64,000 nucleotides of DNA from Aegilops tauschii subsp. strangulata (Eukaryota; Streptophyta; Magnoliopsida; Poales; Poaceae). Of this stretch, positions 23,640-34,632 are shown in pieces. Position numbers and translations under genes: made by a program. The notes below the pieces were generated by a model. It was not told the origin of the DNA, made no database searches, and worked only from the letters and a program-made list of their open reading frames with translations. Location of the stretch: NCBI RefSeq assembly GCF_002575655.3, contig NC_053040.3, positions 461,018,780 to 461,082,779 of the forward strand, read 5' to 3'. Each line of letters opens with the position of its first letter. Position 1 is the stretch's first letter.

Positions 23640-26280
23640 ATGTTATTTGGTGTTTGCGTTGAGCATAACATGATTGGATCATGTTTATTGCAATACGGTT
23701 ATTCATTTAAGTCAAAGAATAATTGTTATTCTGTTTACATGAATAAAACCTTCTATTGTCATACACCCAAGGTGAATGGTTTATTGAATCTCGATCGTAG
23801 TGATACACATATTCATAATATTGATGCCAAAATATGCAAAGTTGATAATGATAGTGCAACATATTTGTGGCACTGCCATTTAGGTCATATTGGTGTAAAG
23901 CGCATGAAGAAACTCCATGCTGATGGACTTTTGGAATCACTTGATTATGAATCACTTGATGCTTGCGAACCATGCCTCATGGGCAAGATGACTAAGACTC
24001 TGTTCTCTGGAACAATGGAGCGAGCCACTGACTTATTGGAAATAATACATACCGATGTATGCGGTCCGAAGAATGTTGAGGCTCGCGGCGGGTATCACTA
24101 TTTTCTGACCTTCACAGATGATTTGAGCAGATATGGGTATATATACTTAATGAAACATAAGTCTAAAACATTTGAAAAGTTCAAATAATTTCAGAGTGAA
24201 GTAGAAAATCATCGTAACAACAAAATAAAATTTCTACGATCTGATCGCAGAGGCGAATATTTGAGTTACGAGTTTGGTCTTCATTTGAAACAATGTGGAA
24301 TAGTTTCGCAACTCACGCCACCTAGAACACCACAACATAATGGTGTGTCCGAACGTCATAACTGTACTTTATTAGATATGGTGCGATCTATGATGTCTCT
24401 TACCGATTTACCACTATTGTATTGGGATTATGCATTAGAGACAGCTGCATTCATGTTAAATAGGGCACCGTCTAAAAATCCGTTGAGACGACACCGTATG
24501 AACTGTGGTTTAGCAAGAAACCTAAGCTGTCGTTTCTTAAAGTTTGGAGTTGCGATGCTTATGTGAAAAAGTTTCATCCTGATAAGCTCAAACCCAAATC
24601 GGAGAAGTGCGTCTTCATAGGATACCCCAAAGAAACTGTTGGGTACACCTTCTATCACATATCCGAAGGCAAGATCTTTGTTGCTAAGAGTGGATCCTTT
24701 CTAGAGAAGGAGTTTCTCTCGAAAGAAGTGAGTGGGAGGAAAGTAGAACTTGATGAGGTAATTGTACCTTCTCTCGAATTGGAAAGTAACTCATCACTGA
24801 AATCAGTTCTAGTGATGCCTACACCAATTAGTGAGGAAGTTAATGATGATGATCATGAAACTTCAGATCAAGTTACTACCAAACCTCGTAGGTCAACCAG
24901 AGTACGGTCCGCACCAGAGTGGTACGGTCATCCTTTCTGGAAGTCATGTTACTAGACCATGACGAACCTACGAACTATGAGGAAGCGATGATGAGCCCAG
25001 ATTCCGTGAAATGGCTTGAGGCCATGAAACCTGAGATGGGATCCATGTATGAGAACAAAGTATGGACTTTGATTGACTTGCCCGATGATCGGCGAGCCAT
25101 TGAGAATAAATTGATCTTCAAGAGGAAGACAGACGCTGATAGTAGTGTTACTATCTACAAAGCTCGAATTGTCGCAAAAAGTTTTCGACAAGTTCAAGGT
25201 GTTGACTACGATAAGATTTTCTCACTGGTAGCGATGCTTAAGTCTGTCCGAATCATGTTAGCAATTGCCACATTTTATGAAATTTAGCAAATGGACGTCA
25301 AAATACATTCCTTAATGGTTTTCTTAAAGAAGAGTTGTATATGATGCAACAAGAAGGTTTTGTCGATCCTAAAGGTGCTAACAAAGTGTGCAAGCTCCAG
25401 CGATCCATTTATGGACTGGTGCAAGCCTCTCGGAGTTGGAATATACGCTTTGATAAGGTGATCAGAGCATACGGTTTTATACAGACTTTTGGTGAAGCCT
25501 GTATTTACAAGAAAGTGAGTGGGAGGACTACAGCCTTTCTCATAAGTATATGTGAATGACATATTGTTCATCGGAAATGATGTAGAATTTTCTGGAAAGC
25601 ATAAAGGAGTGTTTGAAAGGAGTTTTTCAAAGAAAGACCTTGGTGAAGATGCTTACATATTGGGCATCAAGATCTATAGAGATAGATCAAGACGCTTGAT
25701 AAGTTCTTTCAATGAGTACATACCTTGACAAGATTTTGAAGTAGTTCAAAATGGAGCAGTCAAAGAAGGAGTTCTTGCCTGTGTTGCAAGGTGTGAAGTT
25801 GAGTAAAGACTCAAAACCCGACCACGGCGGAAAATAGAAAGAGAATGAGAAGTCTTAGTCATAGGTTCTATAAAGTATGCTATGCTGTGTACCAGACCTA
25901 TTGTATACCTTAGCATGATTTTGGCAAGGGAGTACAATAGTGATCTAGGAGTAGATCACTAGACATCGGTCAAAATTATCCTTAGAGGACTAAGGAAATA
26001 TTTCTCAGTTATGGAGGTGATAAAAGAGTTCGTCGTAAAGAGTTACGTCGATGCAAGCTTTGACACCAATCTAGATGACTCTGAGTCTCGATCTGTATAC
26101 ATATTAAATGTAGGAGCAATTAGCTAGAGTATCTCCGTGCAGAGCATTGTAGACATAGAAATTTGCAAAATACACACGGATCTGAATGTGGCAGACCCGT
26201 AGACTAAAACTTCTCTCACAAGCAAAAATGATCACACCTTATTACTCTTGGGTGTTAAATCACATGGCGATGTGAACTAG
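23640..26280 (+). pseudogene. Copia-3 pol remnant: integrase, RT and deleted RNase H
   Basis: Integrase pieces at 23640-24188 and 24261-24560 include ATYLWHCHLGHIGVKRM, YFLTFTDDLSRYGYIYL and TPPRTPQHNGVSERHN. The spacer follows at 24563-24955. RT pieces at 25060-25560 include EGFVDPKGANKVCKLQRSIY. At the active site near 25540-25560 an indel breaks the frame and the box reads YVND in the shifted frame instead of YVDD. Further right the RNase H is eroded, and about 200 bases are missing near 26150 compared with 8600-8850 of Copia-1. Confidence 0.8.
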
Positions 26281-26308
26281 ATTATTGACTCTAGTGCAAG
26301 TGGGAGAC

Positions 26309-28041
26309 TGAAGGAAAAATGCCCTAGAGGCAATAATAAAGTTATTATTTTATGTCCTTATATCATGATAAATGTTTATTATTCATGCTAGAATTGTATT
26401 AACCGGAAACTTGATACATGTGCGAATACACAGACAAAACAAAGTGTCCCTAGTATGCCTCTACTAGACTAGCTCGTTAATCAAAGATGGTTAAGTTTCC
26501 TAGCCATAGACATGTCATGTCATTTGATGATGAGATCACATCATTAGAGAATAATGTGATGGACAAGACCCATCCGTTAGCTTAGCATTATGATCGTTAA
26601 GTTTTATTGCTATTGCTTTCTTCATGACTTATACATGTTCCTCTGACTATGAGATTATGCAACTCCCGAATACCGGAGGAACACCTTGTGTGCTATCAAA
26701 CGTCACAACGTAACTGGGTGATTATAAAGATGCTCTACAGGTGTCTCCATTAGTGTTTGTTGAGTTGGCATAGATTGAGATTAGGATTTGTCACTCCGAG
26801 TATCGGAGAGGTATCTCTGGGCCCTCTCGGTAATGCACATCACTATAAGCCTTGCAAGTAATGTGACTAATAAGTTAGTTGCCGGATGATGCATTACGGT
26901 ACGAGTAAAGAGACTTGCCGGTAACGAGATTGAGCTAGGTATGGTGATACCGACGATCGAATCTTGGGCAAGTAACATACCGATGACAAAGGGAACAACG
27001 TATGTTGTTATGCGGTTTGACCGATAAAGATCTTCGTAGAATATGTAGGAGCCAATATGAGCATCCAGGTTCCGCTATTGGTTATTGACTGGAGATGTGT
27101 CTCGGTCATGTCTACATAGTTCTCGAACCCGTAGGGTCCGCATGCTTACCGTTCGATGATGATTTATATTATGAGTTATGTGATTTGATGTAACAAAGGT
27201 TGTTCGGGGTCCCGGATGAGATCACGGACATGAGGAGGAGTCTCGAAATGGTCGAGACATAAAGATTGATATATTGGACCATGTTATTCGGACACCGGAA
27301 GTGTTCCGGATGGTTTCGGTTAAAACCGGAGTGCCGGAGGGGTTACCAGAACCCCCCGGGGGAACTAATGGGCCACCATGGGCCTTATTGGAGAGAGAGG
27401 AGGGAAGCCAGGGCAGGCCGCGTGCTCCCCCTTGGAGTCCGAATTGGACAAGGGAAGGGGGGGCGGCGCCCCCCTTTCCTTCTCCCTCTCTCCCTCTCCT
27501 TCCTTCCCCCTCTCTCCCCTTTGGTGGAATCCTACTAGGACTGGGAGTCCTAGTAGGACTCCCCTCTTGGGGCGCGCCCTAGGGGCCGGCAGGCCCTCCC
27601 CTCCTCCCTCCTTTATATACGTGGGGAGGGGGGCACCCTAGAACACACAAGTTGATCTTTTAGCCGTGTGCGGTGCCCCCCTCCACAGAAACGCACCTCA
27701 GTCATATCGTCGTAGTGCTTAGGTGAAGCCCTACGCCGGTAACTTCATCATCACCGTCGCCACACCGTCGTGCTGACGGAACTCTCCCTCGACCTCAACT
27801 GGATCAAGAGTACGAGGGACGTCATCGAGCTGAACGTGTGCTAAACACGAAGGTGCCGTACGTTCGGTGCTAGGATCAGTCGGATCATGAAGACGTACGA
27901 CTTTATCAACCGCGTTGATAAATGCTTCCGTTTTCGGTCTACGAGGGTACGTGGACACACTCTCCCCGCTTGTTTCTATGCTTCTCCTAGGTAGATCTTG
28001 CGTGATCGTAGGAAAATTTTGAATTAATACGTTCCCCAACA
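26309..28041 (+). mobile_element. 3' LTR of Copia-3
   Basis: TGAAGGAAAAATGCCC to GTTCCCCAACA, 1733 bases, preceded by the polypurine tract GCAAGTGGGAGAC (26296-26308) and followed by the target duplication TCTAC. Confidence 0.9.
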
Positions 28042-28423
28042 TCTACGTGTGAAGCGGAGTACATAGCTGCTTCGGAAGCAGCAAAGGAAGGAGTCTGGAT
28101 GAAGGAGTTCATATCCGATCTAGGTGTAATACCTAGTGCATCGGGTCCAATGAAAATCTTTTGTGACAATACTGGAGCAATAGCCTTGGCGAAGGAATCC
28201 ATTTCACAAGAGAACCAAACAGATCATGAGATGCTTCAATTCCATCCGCGATCAAGTCAAGGAGGGAGACATAGAGATTTGCAAAATACATACGGATCTG
28301 AATGTTGCAGACCCATTGACTAAGCCTCTTCCACGAGCAAAACATGATCAGCACTAAGACTCCATGGGTGTCAGAATCATTACTATGTAATCTGGATTAT
28401 TGACTCTAGTGCAAGTGGGAGAC
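28042..28423 (+). pseudogene. Copia-2 RNase H end and polypurine tract, resumed after Copia-3
   Basis: The reading picks up exactly where 19594 left off: STCEAEYIAASEAAKEGVWMKEF, then the RNase H motif FCDNTGAIALAKES with the catalytic Asp intact (28165-28167). A one-base loss near 28202 breaks the frame. The polypurine tract GCAAGTGGGAGAC lies at 28411-28423. Confidence 0.85.
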
Positions 28424-30060
28424 TGAAGGAAATTTGCCCTAGAGGCAATAATAAAGTTGTTATTTATATTTCCTTATATCATGATAAATATTTATTATTC
28501 ATGCTAGAGTTGTATTAACCGGAACTTAGTACATGTGTGAATACATAGACAAATAGAATGTCCCTAGTATGCCTCTACTTGACTAGCTCGTTAATAAAAA
28601 ATGGTTAAGTTTCCTAACCATAGACATGTGTTGTCATTTGATGAACGGGATCACATCATTAGAGAATGATGTTATGGACAAGACCCATCCGTTAGCTTAG
28701 CATTATGATCGTTCAGTTTTATTGCTATTGCTTTCTTCATGACTTATACATATTCCTCTAACTATGAGATTATGCAACTCCAGAATACCGGAGGAACACT
28801 TTGTGTGCTATCAAATGTCACAACATAACTGGGTGATTATAAAGATGCTCTACAGGTGTCTCCGAAGGTGTTTGTTGACTTGGCATAGATCAAGATTAGG
28901 ATTTGTCACTATGTGTATCAGAGAGGTATCTCTGGGCCCTCTCGGTAATGCACATCACTATAAGACTTGCAAGCAATGTGACTAATGAGTTAGTTACGGG
29001 ATGATGCATTACGGAACAAGTAAAGAGACTTGCCGGTAACGAGATTGAACTAGGTATGAGGATACCGACGATCAAATCTCGGGCAAGTAACATACCGATG
29101 ACAAAGGGAATAACGTATGTTATTATGCGGTTTGACCGATAAAGATCTTCGTAGAATATGTAGGAGCCAATATGAGCATCCAGGTTCCGCTATTGGTTAT
29201 TGACCGGAGATGTGTCTCGGTCATGTCTACATAGTTCTCGAACCCGTAGGGTCCGCACGCTTAAGGTTTGATGACGATTTGTGTTATGAGTTATGTGATT
29301 TGATGACCGAAGTTTGTTCGGAGTCCCGGATACGGTCACGGACATGACGAGGAGTTTTGAAATGGCCGAATGATCCGGGTATTTTTCCGGAGTACCGAGG
29401 GGTGACCGGACACCCCCCCCCCACGGGAGGTGGCCGCATGCCCCCCTCCTTGGGAGTCCGAATAGGACAAGGAGGAGGGGGCGGCGCCCCCTTCGCTTTC
29501 CCTCTCCCTCTCCTTCCTATTCCCTCCGATGGAAGAAAGGAAAGGGGGGGGTGGGCGAATCCTACTTGGTGTAGGAGTCCAAGTAGGATTCCCCCCATGG
29601 CGCGCCCCCTCCTAGCCGCCGGCCTCTCTTCCCCCTCCTTTATATATGTGTCCAGGGGGCGCCCCAAAGCACAACAGACAATCTCTTAGTCATGTGCGAT
29701 GCCCCCCTCCACAGTTTAACACCTCGCTCATATCGTCGTAGTGCTTAGGCGAAGCCCTGCGCCGGTAACTTCATCATCACCGTCGCCACGCCGTCGTGCT
29801 GACGGAACTCACCCTCGACCCTCTACTGGATCAAGAGCTCGAGGGACATCATCGTGCTGAACGTGTGCTAAACACGGAGGTGCCGTATGTTCGGTACTTG
29901 GATCGTGAAGTCGTTCAACTACATCAACCACATTACTAAATGCTTCCGCTTTCGGTCTACGAGGGTACGTGGACACACTCTCCCGTCTCATTGCTATGCA
30001 TCTCCTAGATAGATCTTGCGTGATCATAGGAATTTTTTTTAATTACTACGTTCCCCAACA
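28424..30060 (+). mobile_element. 3' LTR of Copia-2, with two internal deletions
   Basis: The 1637-base LTR starts TGAAGGAAATTTGCCC and ends CCCCAACA. It is about 100 bases shorter than its 5' partner. One gap of roughly 56 bases lies at 29369-29370 (partner 13985-14041) and one of roughly 47 bases near 29422 (partner about 14093-14140). LTRs are identical at insertion, so these are later losses. Confidence 0.88.
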
Positions 30061-30790
30061 CTAACAAAGATCTCAGAAGCCCTGTTATGAGAACTGGTAA
30101 AGTAACTACATCTTTCTTCTATGAGTTGCTCACATTTAGAGGGGTCCACTGTTCAATTGCTCCAAAAATCTGGGACGGCCTAAGACCCAACAGATACCGG
30201 GTCTTCCTCTGGCTTGCAGTACGGCGCAGATTGAATACGAGGGACAATATTCTCAGGAAAAACTAGACGTCAATCACAACGCACAACGGCTACGACTTAT
30301 GTCCTGCCACCGAAAGTAGCTGCCACATATCCTCATATGCAGGCTAGCTGAGGCAGTATGTGAACAAGCTGACACACAGGGCAGCGCAAGAAGATCAACT
30401 GATCTAACTGAGTTTCTGTTAGCACCTGAACCTCCCGCGTATGGTAGGTTGTGGCACGTTGTTGCAGCATGCGTTGTGCCCTTGTGGGCAGCCAGTAATG
30501 ATCAGGTCTTCCATAGCATGAAGTGGAGAACGTTTAATGAGATTGCACAACTTCTCAGGCTATGGAGCAATCGCGCCAAAAATCAAAGAAAATAAGATCC
30601 AACTATGTAACCTCGCTGATGTTCTCCCCCCCCCCCCCCCCTCCCCACTCCATATAGGCTTGGTGACGCCCAACTGCTTTGACACAGCAATTACGCCACC
30701 TTCATGTAATTTGACTTTTGTCATTCAGGCTTTGTCCCATTTTGAATGCATAAGGTAGATCATGGTCTACCTTTTCTTTCAAAAAAAAAT
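30061..30790 (+). mobile_element. LINE 3' part, resumed after Copia-2
   Basis: After the target duplication CTAAC the second LINE duplicate continues (30066-30626, matching 11990-12558). Then come a C run (30627-30642), a short 3' untranslated region and an A-rich tail at 30781-30790 that probably marks the LINE 3' end. Coding pieces repeat the zf-RVT part, with stops. Confidence 0.75.
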
Positions 30791-31502
30791 TAAAAATCAC
30801 AAGCATTTTGAACTTGCGAACATTTTATGATTTCCCAAAAAAATTGAATTCATGAACATTTTGTTATTACTCGAACATTTTTTTAAAAACTTGCAAGTTT
30901 TTAAAATTTGGAAATCCTGAATTATTTTAAGGAAGGAAAAACAAAAACGAAAATGAGAAAAAAAATAAAAGGTAGAAAAACGAGCGCTTCCTATTCAGAG
31001 AGAACGGGAAGAGAAAAAGGGTTGAACCTGGGATCGAATTTGGGTCTTCAGGGTGGAAGAGTGAGGCCTTAGCTATTGAGGTGCTTGTGCGCTTGTGATA
31101 TTTAAGGGTATCACCATATAAGAACCAAGAACCAAAGCCGGATGCGACTTTGAAAGAAAAAACGAATCGTTTTGTTGAATGGCATAGTGAGTAATTTATG
31201 GCCAATTTCTGGGTAATTTTGGGACGAACAGACAGAAACTCCGCTTTGAATACAGTTGTAGAAATACAAGTAAAGAGAATATAAATGTTATGAAAAGGTT
31301 GAAGGCTGATACTAGGCTTTTGCTCTACTATTACATTTGAAGTCTTTTAAAATACTGACATGTTCACTCCTAAGGGCATCTGTAGTGTGGACCCTCAAGT
31401 CGCACACAACCATTCAGACGTGTTTTGCCGTTCAATGCGGACTTGTATCGGTCCGTCGAGCAATTCGAACATACTTTTAACCACAAATCAGAGAGAAACT
31501 AG
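30791..31502. other. Gene-free spacer between LINE tail and CACTA element
   Basis: AT-rich sequence with repeated GAACATTTT-like words (30800-30910), then a stretch GGGATCGAATTTGGGTC (31030-31046) resembling text common in Triticeae intergenic repeats. At 31373-31390 the words TAAGGGCATCTGTAG resemble the end of DNA-transposon remnants, and a reverse-oriented relative lies at 52904-52920. I see no gene. Confidence 0.5.
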
Positions 31503-31675
31503 CACTACTGCAGGATGCTGCTAACGCGACACTATGATCAGAGACCCTTCGAGAAACTGTGTGTGATGCAATAATCGCAAACGGTACTATATGAAAACTG
31601 TCAGAAATGATGCAAAACGTTTGCGATGAATGATACATCAAACACGGTTCAGATTATAGTTGCATGTGCGACGAG

Positions 31676-31990
31676 GGGCATACGGTTGATCTGTATGAAC
31701 TGTTTGCGATGAGACAAAACAACAGAAACGGGCAGCCAGATCAAGGTGTGTGCGATATACGGCATACAGTTCGCTCCGATGAACCGTTTGCTATTAGGGA
31801 GTGCAACATAAATGGTTAGCCAGATCAAGGTGCGTGTGATATAGGGCATACGGTTCACTCGGACGAACTGTTTTCGATTAGAGAACGCAACAGAAACGGT
31901 TCAACTTAACAAGATGTGTGTGATACGTGGCAAACAGGCGACTCGGATGAACTGTTTGCGATGAGAAATTACAACATAGACGGTTAATAC
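31676..31990. repeat. Left subterminal repeats of the CACTA element, about 85 bp, four units
   Basis: Units start near 31677, 31762, 31845 and 31927. Each opens with GGCATACGGTTC-like bases, followed by GAACTGTTTGCGATGAG-like and AACAGAAACGG-like blocks. In CACTA elements such repeats are binding sites for the TNP-A-type protein. Confidence 0.75.
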
Positions 31991-32066
31991 AGTTAGTTCG
32001 TGTGCCATTCTGTGTGTACAAAAAACTTTGAAAAATGCAAACTAGTTGCTTGCGGTGGCTAGGAGT

Positions 32067-32103
32067 ATCGCACACGATGCGTCTGCGAGTACTCGTGTGC
32101 GAT
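32067..32103. repeat. Perfect 11-bp inverted repeat around the TGTGCGAT motif
   Basis: ATCGCACACGA (32067-32077) and TCGTGTGCGAT (32093-32103) are perfect reverse complements 15 bases apart. The core TGTGCGAT also recurs in the right-end array (39223-39552), so this is likely a paired transposase-binding site. Confidence 0.6.
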
Positions 32104-32308
32104 GATTAATAAGTTACACATACGTTTTCTTATGTTAACACTTGTGTGATAAATAACACGTGGCACCGGATACGGTATTTGGGTTGTGTGTGTGCTCCAC
32201 TTTGTCTTCCCGTGCTCCAGCGAATGCTTCCCGCGCTCCACATGGATGAATTGTAAAATCCACGCCTATTCCCTCACCGGTTTCCCGCCACCAGCTAACG
32301 ACTTGCTG

Positions 32309-32316
32309 CATATAAC
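32309..32316 (+). promoter_or_regulatory. TATA-like box upstream of ORF A
   Basis: CATATAAC lies about 75 bases before the ATG at 32391. Its spacing matches that of the TATA box before ORF B, which supports a real promoter. Confidence 0.4.
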
Positions 32317-32390
32317 CCAGGCGGCAACGCACCGCCGCGACACTCTGCAAAGATCTAGTCCTCACCCATCTACCATTAGTTACTCCAAGC

Positions 32391-33042
32391 ATGCCAGGCA
32401 ACGACCAAAGCTTCGACGTCAACGCCTACCTGCGTTACATCTTCGGCGAGGAGAACGAGCCGGAGCAGGCCGGGGAGCAAGAGCTTCATCGGCCGGTGCA
32501 GGCACCATGGCCCATCGGCAGCGATATCGGTGTCACAGTCCTTGGGAGCACAATCGACATATTGCAGAGGAGGTGTGGTGAGCAGTTTGCCATCCACCGT
32601 GCAAAAGATCCAGAGCTGCTCGGCGGCATGATCCACGACCCACCCGAAGAGCCGCCGTCACCAGTGCTCATCGAGAGCCTGATGCCCTGCAAGGAATGGG
32701 CAGAGGACCTCTGCGATTCAGTCAAGATAAAGGCAGCCTACGGCTTCATCATTGCCCTCGACGGCCATGTCAACCTCGATCCCGATGGTGTGGTGTCCAG
32801 GCTCGAGCGCATCCTTGGCGGAGTTGACGTCCCCGACAAAGTAGAACATCGCCAACGTGATGATGCAGGTGATCGACGGAATTTGCTACCAGGACAAAGA
32901 CATGGAAATGGAACGGTTCCGCGGAGTTGTCATGCGCGTGATTGCACGCTGTCAAGCTCTTCTGAAAGAGGCCCAGCAGCCCCATGAGCCTCCCAGCGCC
33001 AGCAGCTCCGTAGGCGGAGGCGGGTCGGGACACTCGGAGTAA
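32391..33042 (+). pseudogene. ORF A carried in the CACTA element, unknown protein, frameshifted
   Basis: From ATG 32391 the frame gives MPGNDQSFDVNAYLRYIFGE and continues as a plausible acidic, soluble protein to about residue 148 (GGVDVPDK). There the reading becomes Arg- and Ser-rich and stops at 32987. An overlapping frame takes over at about 32842-32857 (VMMQVIDGICYQDKDMEMER) and runs to a stop at 33042 after a Gly/Ser-rich tail. The two together give about 217 residues, so I infer a 1-base indel near 32838-32846. No known domain is recognised. High GC and low stop density, unlike the surrounding AT-rich DNA, argue for a former gene. It may be a captured host gene or an accessory CACTA gene. 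Confidence 0.5.
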
Positions 33043-33159
33043 GGGTGCTATGCTGATCATGGAGTCTGAGAAGACCATCGTCAGAAGGACGCCAGCTTAG
33101 CCTTTTAGTTTATATTTTAGTATAATTGTATGCATATGTAGGTAGTGAGTGTTCGGACC

Positions 33160-33209
33160 TTGCCGCATTTGGCATTTTAAATCATCCTGAATATGTAAGA
33201 CAATTATTA
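33160..33209 (+). repeat. 3'-flank repeat shared by ORF A and ORF B (copy 1)
   Basis: A 50-base block starting TTGCCGCATTTGGCATTTTA lies downstream of ORF A and recurs at 34200-34249 downstream of ORF B with three substitutions. A weaker third trace (TTGCCCTATGTGGCAATTT) is at 34315-34333. Confidence 0.7.
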
Positions 33210-33443
33210 AGAATTATTAACAGTTGCCATTGTAACTTTGCCTCAACGGCGAGCAGAGCGCGCGCAGGGATGCCAGAGCGGAGCGCGCCGCGGCCGCCTC
33301 AACGGCGAGCAACCACGTGGTCAACCTTCTGCCATCAATAAATTTTCACCTTCTTTCTCGTCACATTGCTGATTACAACGCAATAAGTAATTGCAAATCT
33401 GTTCACACCTATCAAACTAATATGTGTCACAATTAGCCCCGAG

Positions 33444-33453
33444 CTATAAAAAC
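33444..33453 (+). promoter_or_regulatory. TATA box upstream of ORF B
   Basis: CTATAAAAAC lies about 80 bases before the ATG at 33531, followed by a C/T- and A-rich stretch typical of a plant transcription start region. Confidence 0.5.
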
Positions 33454-33530
33454 TACCCACTCGAAAATTACTTCACAGTTCCTCTCCTCATCACCCACAA
33501 AACTGGTTTTCTCTGTCAAGTCGTTCCGCC

Positions 33531-34133
33531 ATGACCAGTAGGAGGAGTTTAGGGTGCACATATAACAAGGCAGCAAAGACCAAGGCCACGGAAGCACAAG
33601 AGAGGTCCCGCCGCGAAGCCGCAGCCGTAGCAGAGATGTCCAGGCGCGCCGCGGAGCCCTCGAACGAGCTCTCACGGGCACGCGAGGGCTCTCACAAGCG
33701 CATTCGCGGCGTCGGCCATCGCGATGAGCCGGCGTTCCTGAAGTCCTTCACCGGCGACGACGACATTCTCGCTGGCGTCACTACGCAGCAGGAGGTGGTC
33801 GACGGCTTGATGAAGCTGCTCAAGATCAGCGATGCCTCGGTTGACAAGGCGACCGGCCTAGTCGAGCAACTCATGGATGACAATGCAAAGCTCCTCAAGT
33901 TGGTCGCCGAGAAGGAGGAGGAGGCTGCCGGCTGGAAGATGTTGCATGAGCAGAGCAGTGCCTCGGAGATGACGCTGAAAGCGGTCGTCGAGGAACTGAT
34001 GGGTGGCTTGAGGAAGCTCCGGATCGAGCGCGAGCAGGAGGTGGAGGAATCCGTGGTTGCTTTCAAGCAAAGTAGTGAGGAATTGAAGAAGGAGCTGGAG
34101 GATTTTGCCGCCCGGCGATCCATCGATGAGTAG
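33531..34133 (+). CDS. ORF B carried in the CACTA element: 200-residue coiled-coil protein
   Basis: An uninterrupted ATG-to-TAG frame of 200 codons. The N-terminal 70 residues are basic and rich in Arg, Ala and Ser (MTSRRSLGCTYNKAAKTKAT), with KRIRG near residue 57 as a possible nuclear signal. Residues about 80-195 are strongly heptad-like and charged (EKEEEAAGWKMLHEQ, ELKKELEDFAARRS), so a coiled coil is likely. No known domain is recognised. It has its own TATA box, and its 3' flank matches that of ORF A, so the two look like neighbouring units of one duplicated cassette. Start chosen because it is the first ATG after the TATA box and opens the whole frame. It may be an accessory CACTA protein or a captured gene fragment. 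Confidence 0.55.
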   Translation: MTSRRSLGCTYNKAAKTKATEAQERSRREAAAVAEMSRRAAEPSNELSRAREGSHKRIRGVGHRDEPAFLKSFTGDDDILAGVTTQQEVVDGLMKLLKISDASVDKATGLVEQLMDDNAKLLKLVAEKEEEAAGWKMLHEQSSASEMTLKAVVEELMGGLRKLRIEREQEVEESVVAFKQSSEELKKELEDFAARRSIDE

Positions 34134-34199
34134 AGACAGTAGTGACCCAGATCGTTGTCTGCAATTTCCTTCCTCTCTTACCCCCATGTCTTCTGGGCT

Positions 34200-34249
34200 T
34201 TGCCGCATGTGGCATTTTAAATTATCCGGAATATGTAAGACAATTATTA
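34200..34249 (+). repeat. 3'-flank repeat shared by ORF A and ORF B (copy 2)
   Basis: Second copy of the 50-base block at 33160-33209. It overlaps the presumed 3' untranslated region of ORF B. Nearby, GTCGTATTATCCGTTGCC occurs twice (34271-34320). Confidence 0.7.
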
Positions 34250-34522
34250 TGTGCACCATTGTAAATTTGTCGTCGTATTATCCGTTGCCATTTTATTTGT
34301 GGTCGTATTATCCGTTGCCCTATGTGGCAATTTAAATTAGGGCGGGATACTAGTTGAAAACACGAACAAAGCAAATGTTGCCATGGGATCACAAGCAAAT
34401 ACCCTCCGCCAGGTGCTTTAATTAACCCATTAATGGAGAAGTTGTGAGCGAGGCGGGCGGCGGCTGGTGCATGGAGGTCAAAGAGCTCGCTTCCCGGTGA
34501 GCATGGGCGGCCTTGCTGCTCA

Positions 34523-34632
34523 CACGTGTCCCGTCGAGCCTGCGGAGGTGGACAGGATACACGCGTCCCGTCGAGCCTGCGTGGCGGACTGCTTGCACGC
34601 GTCCCGTCGAACCTGCACGGCAGACTTCTCGC
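34523..34632. repeat. Short tandem repeat, 36-37 bp, three units
   Basis: Units begin ACGTGTCCCGTCGAGCCTGC (34524), then ACGCGTCCCGTCGAGCCTGC (34561) and a close variant (34597). It is GC-rich inside otherwise AT-rich sequence. No function seen. Confidence 0.7.

Larger units (their letters stand above)
19595..28041 (+). mobile_element. Copia-3, complete element nested in Copia-2
   Basis: Both LTRs (19595-21317 and 26309-28041) and the 5-bp target duplication TCTAC (19590-19594 and 28042-28046) are present, so the 8447-base element is structurally whole. It is in the same orientation and family as its host and inserted in the host's RNase H. It must be younger than Copia-2 as an insertion, yet its proteins are more decayed. 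That suggests it descended from, or was mobilised as, an already defective copy. Confidence 0.92.
13039..30060 (+). mobile_element. Copia-2, a complete element interrupted by Copia-3
   Basis: Both LTRs (13039-14778 and 28424-30060) and a perfect 5-bp target duplication CTAAC (13034-13038 and 30061-30065) are present. Without the nested Copia-3 (19595-28041, plus one TCTAC repeat) the element is about 8.6 kb, a usual length for a Triticeae Copia element. Internal order is primer site, leader, gag, protease, integrase, RT, RNase H, polypurine tract. All coding parts carry disabling mutations. Confidence 0.9.
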
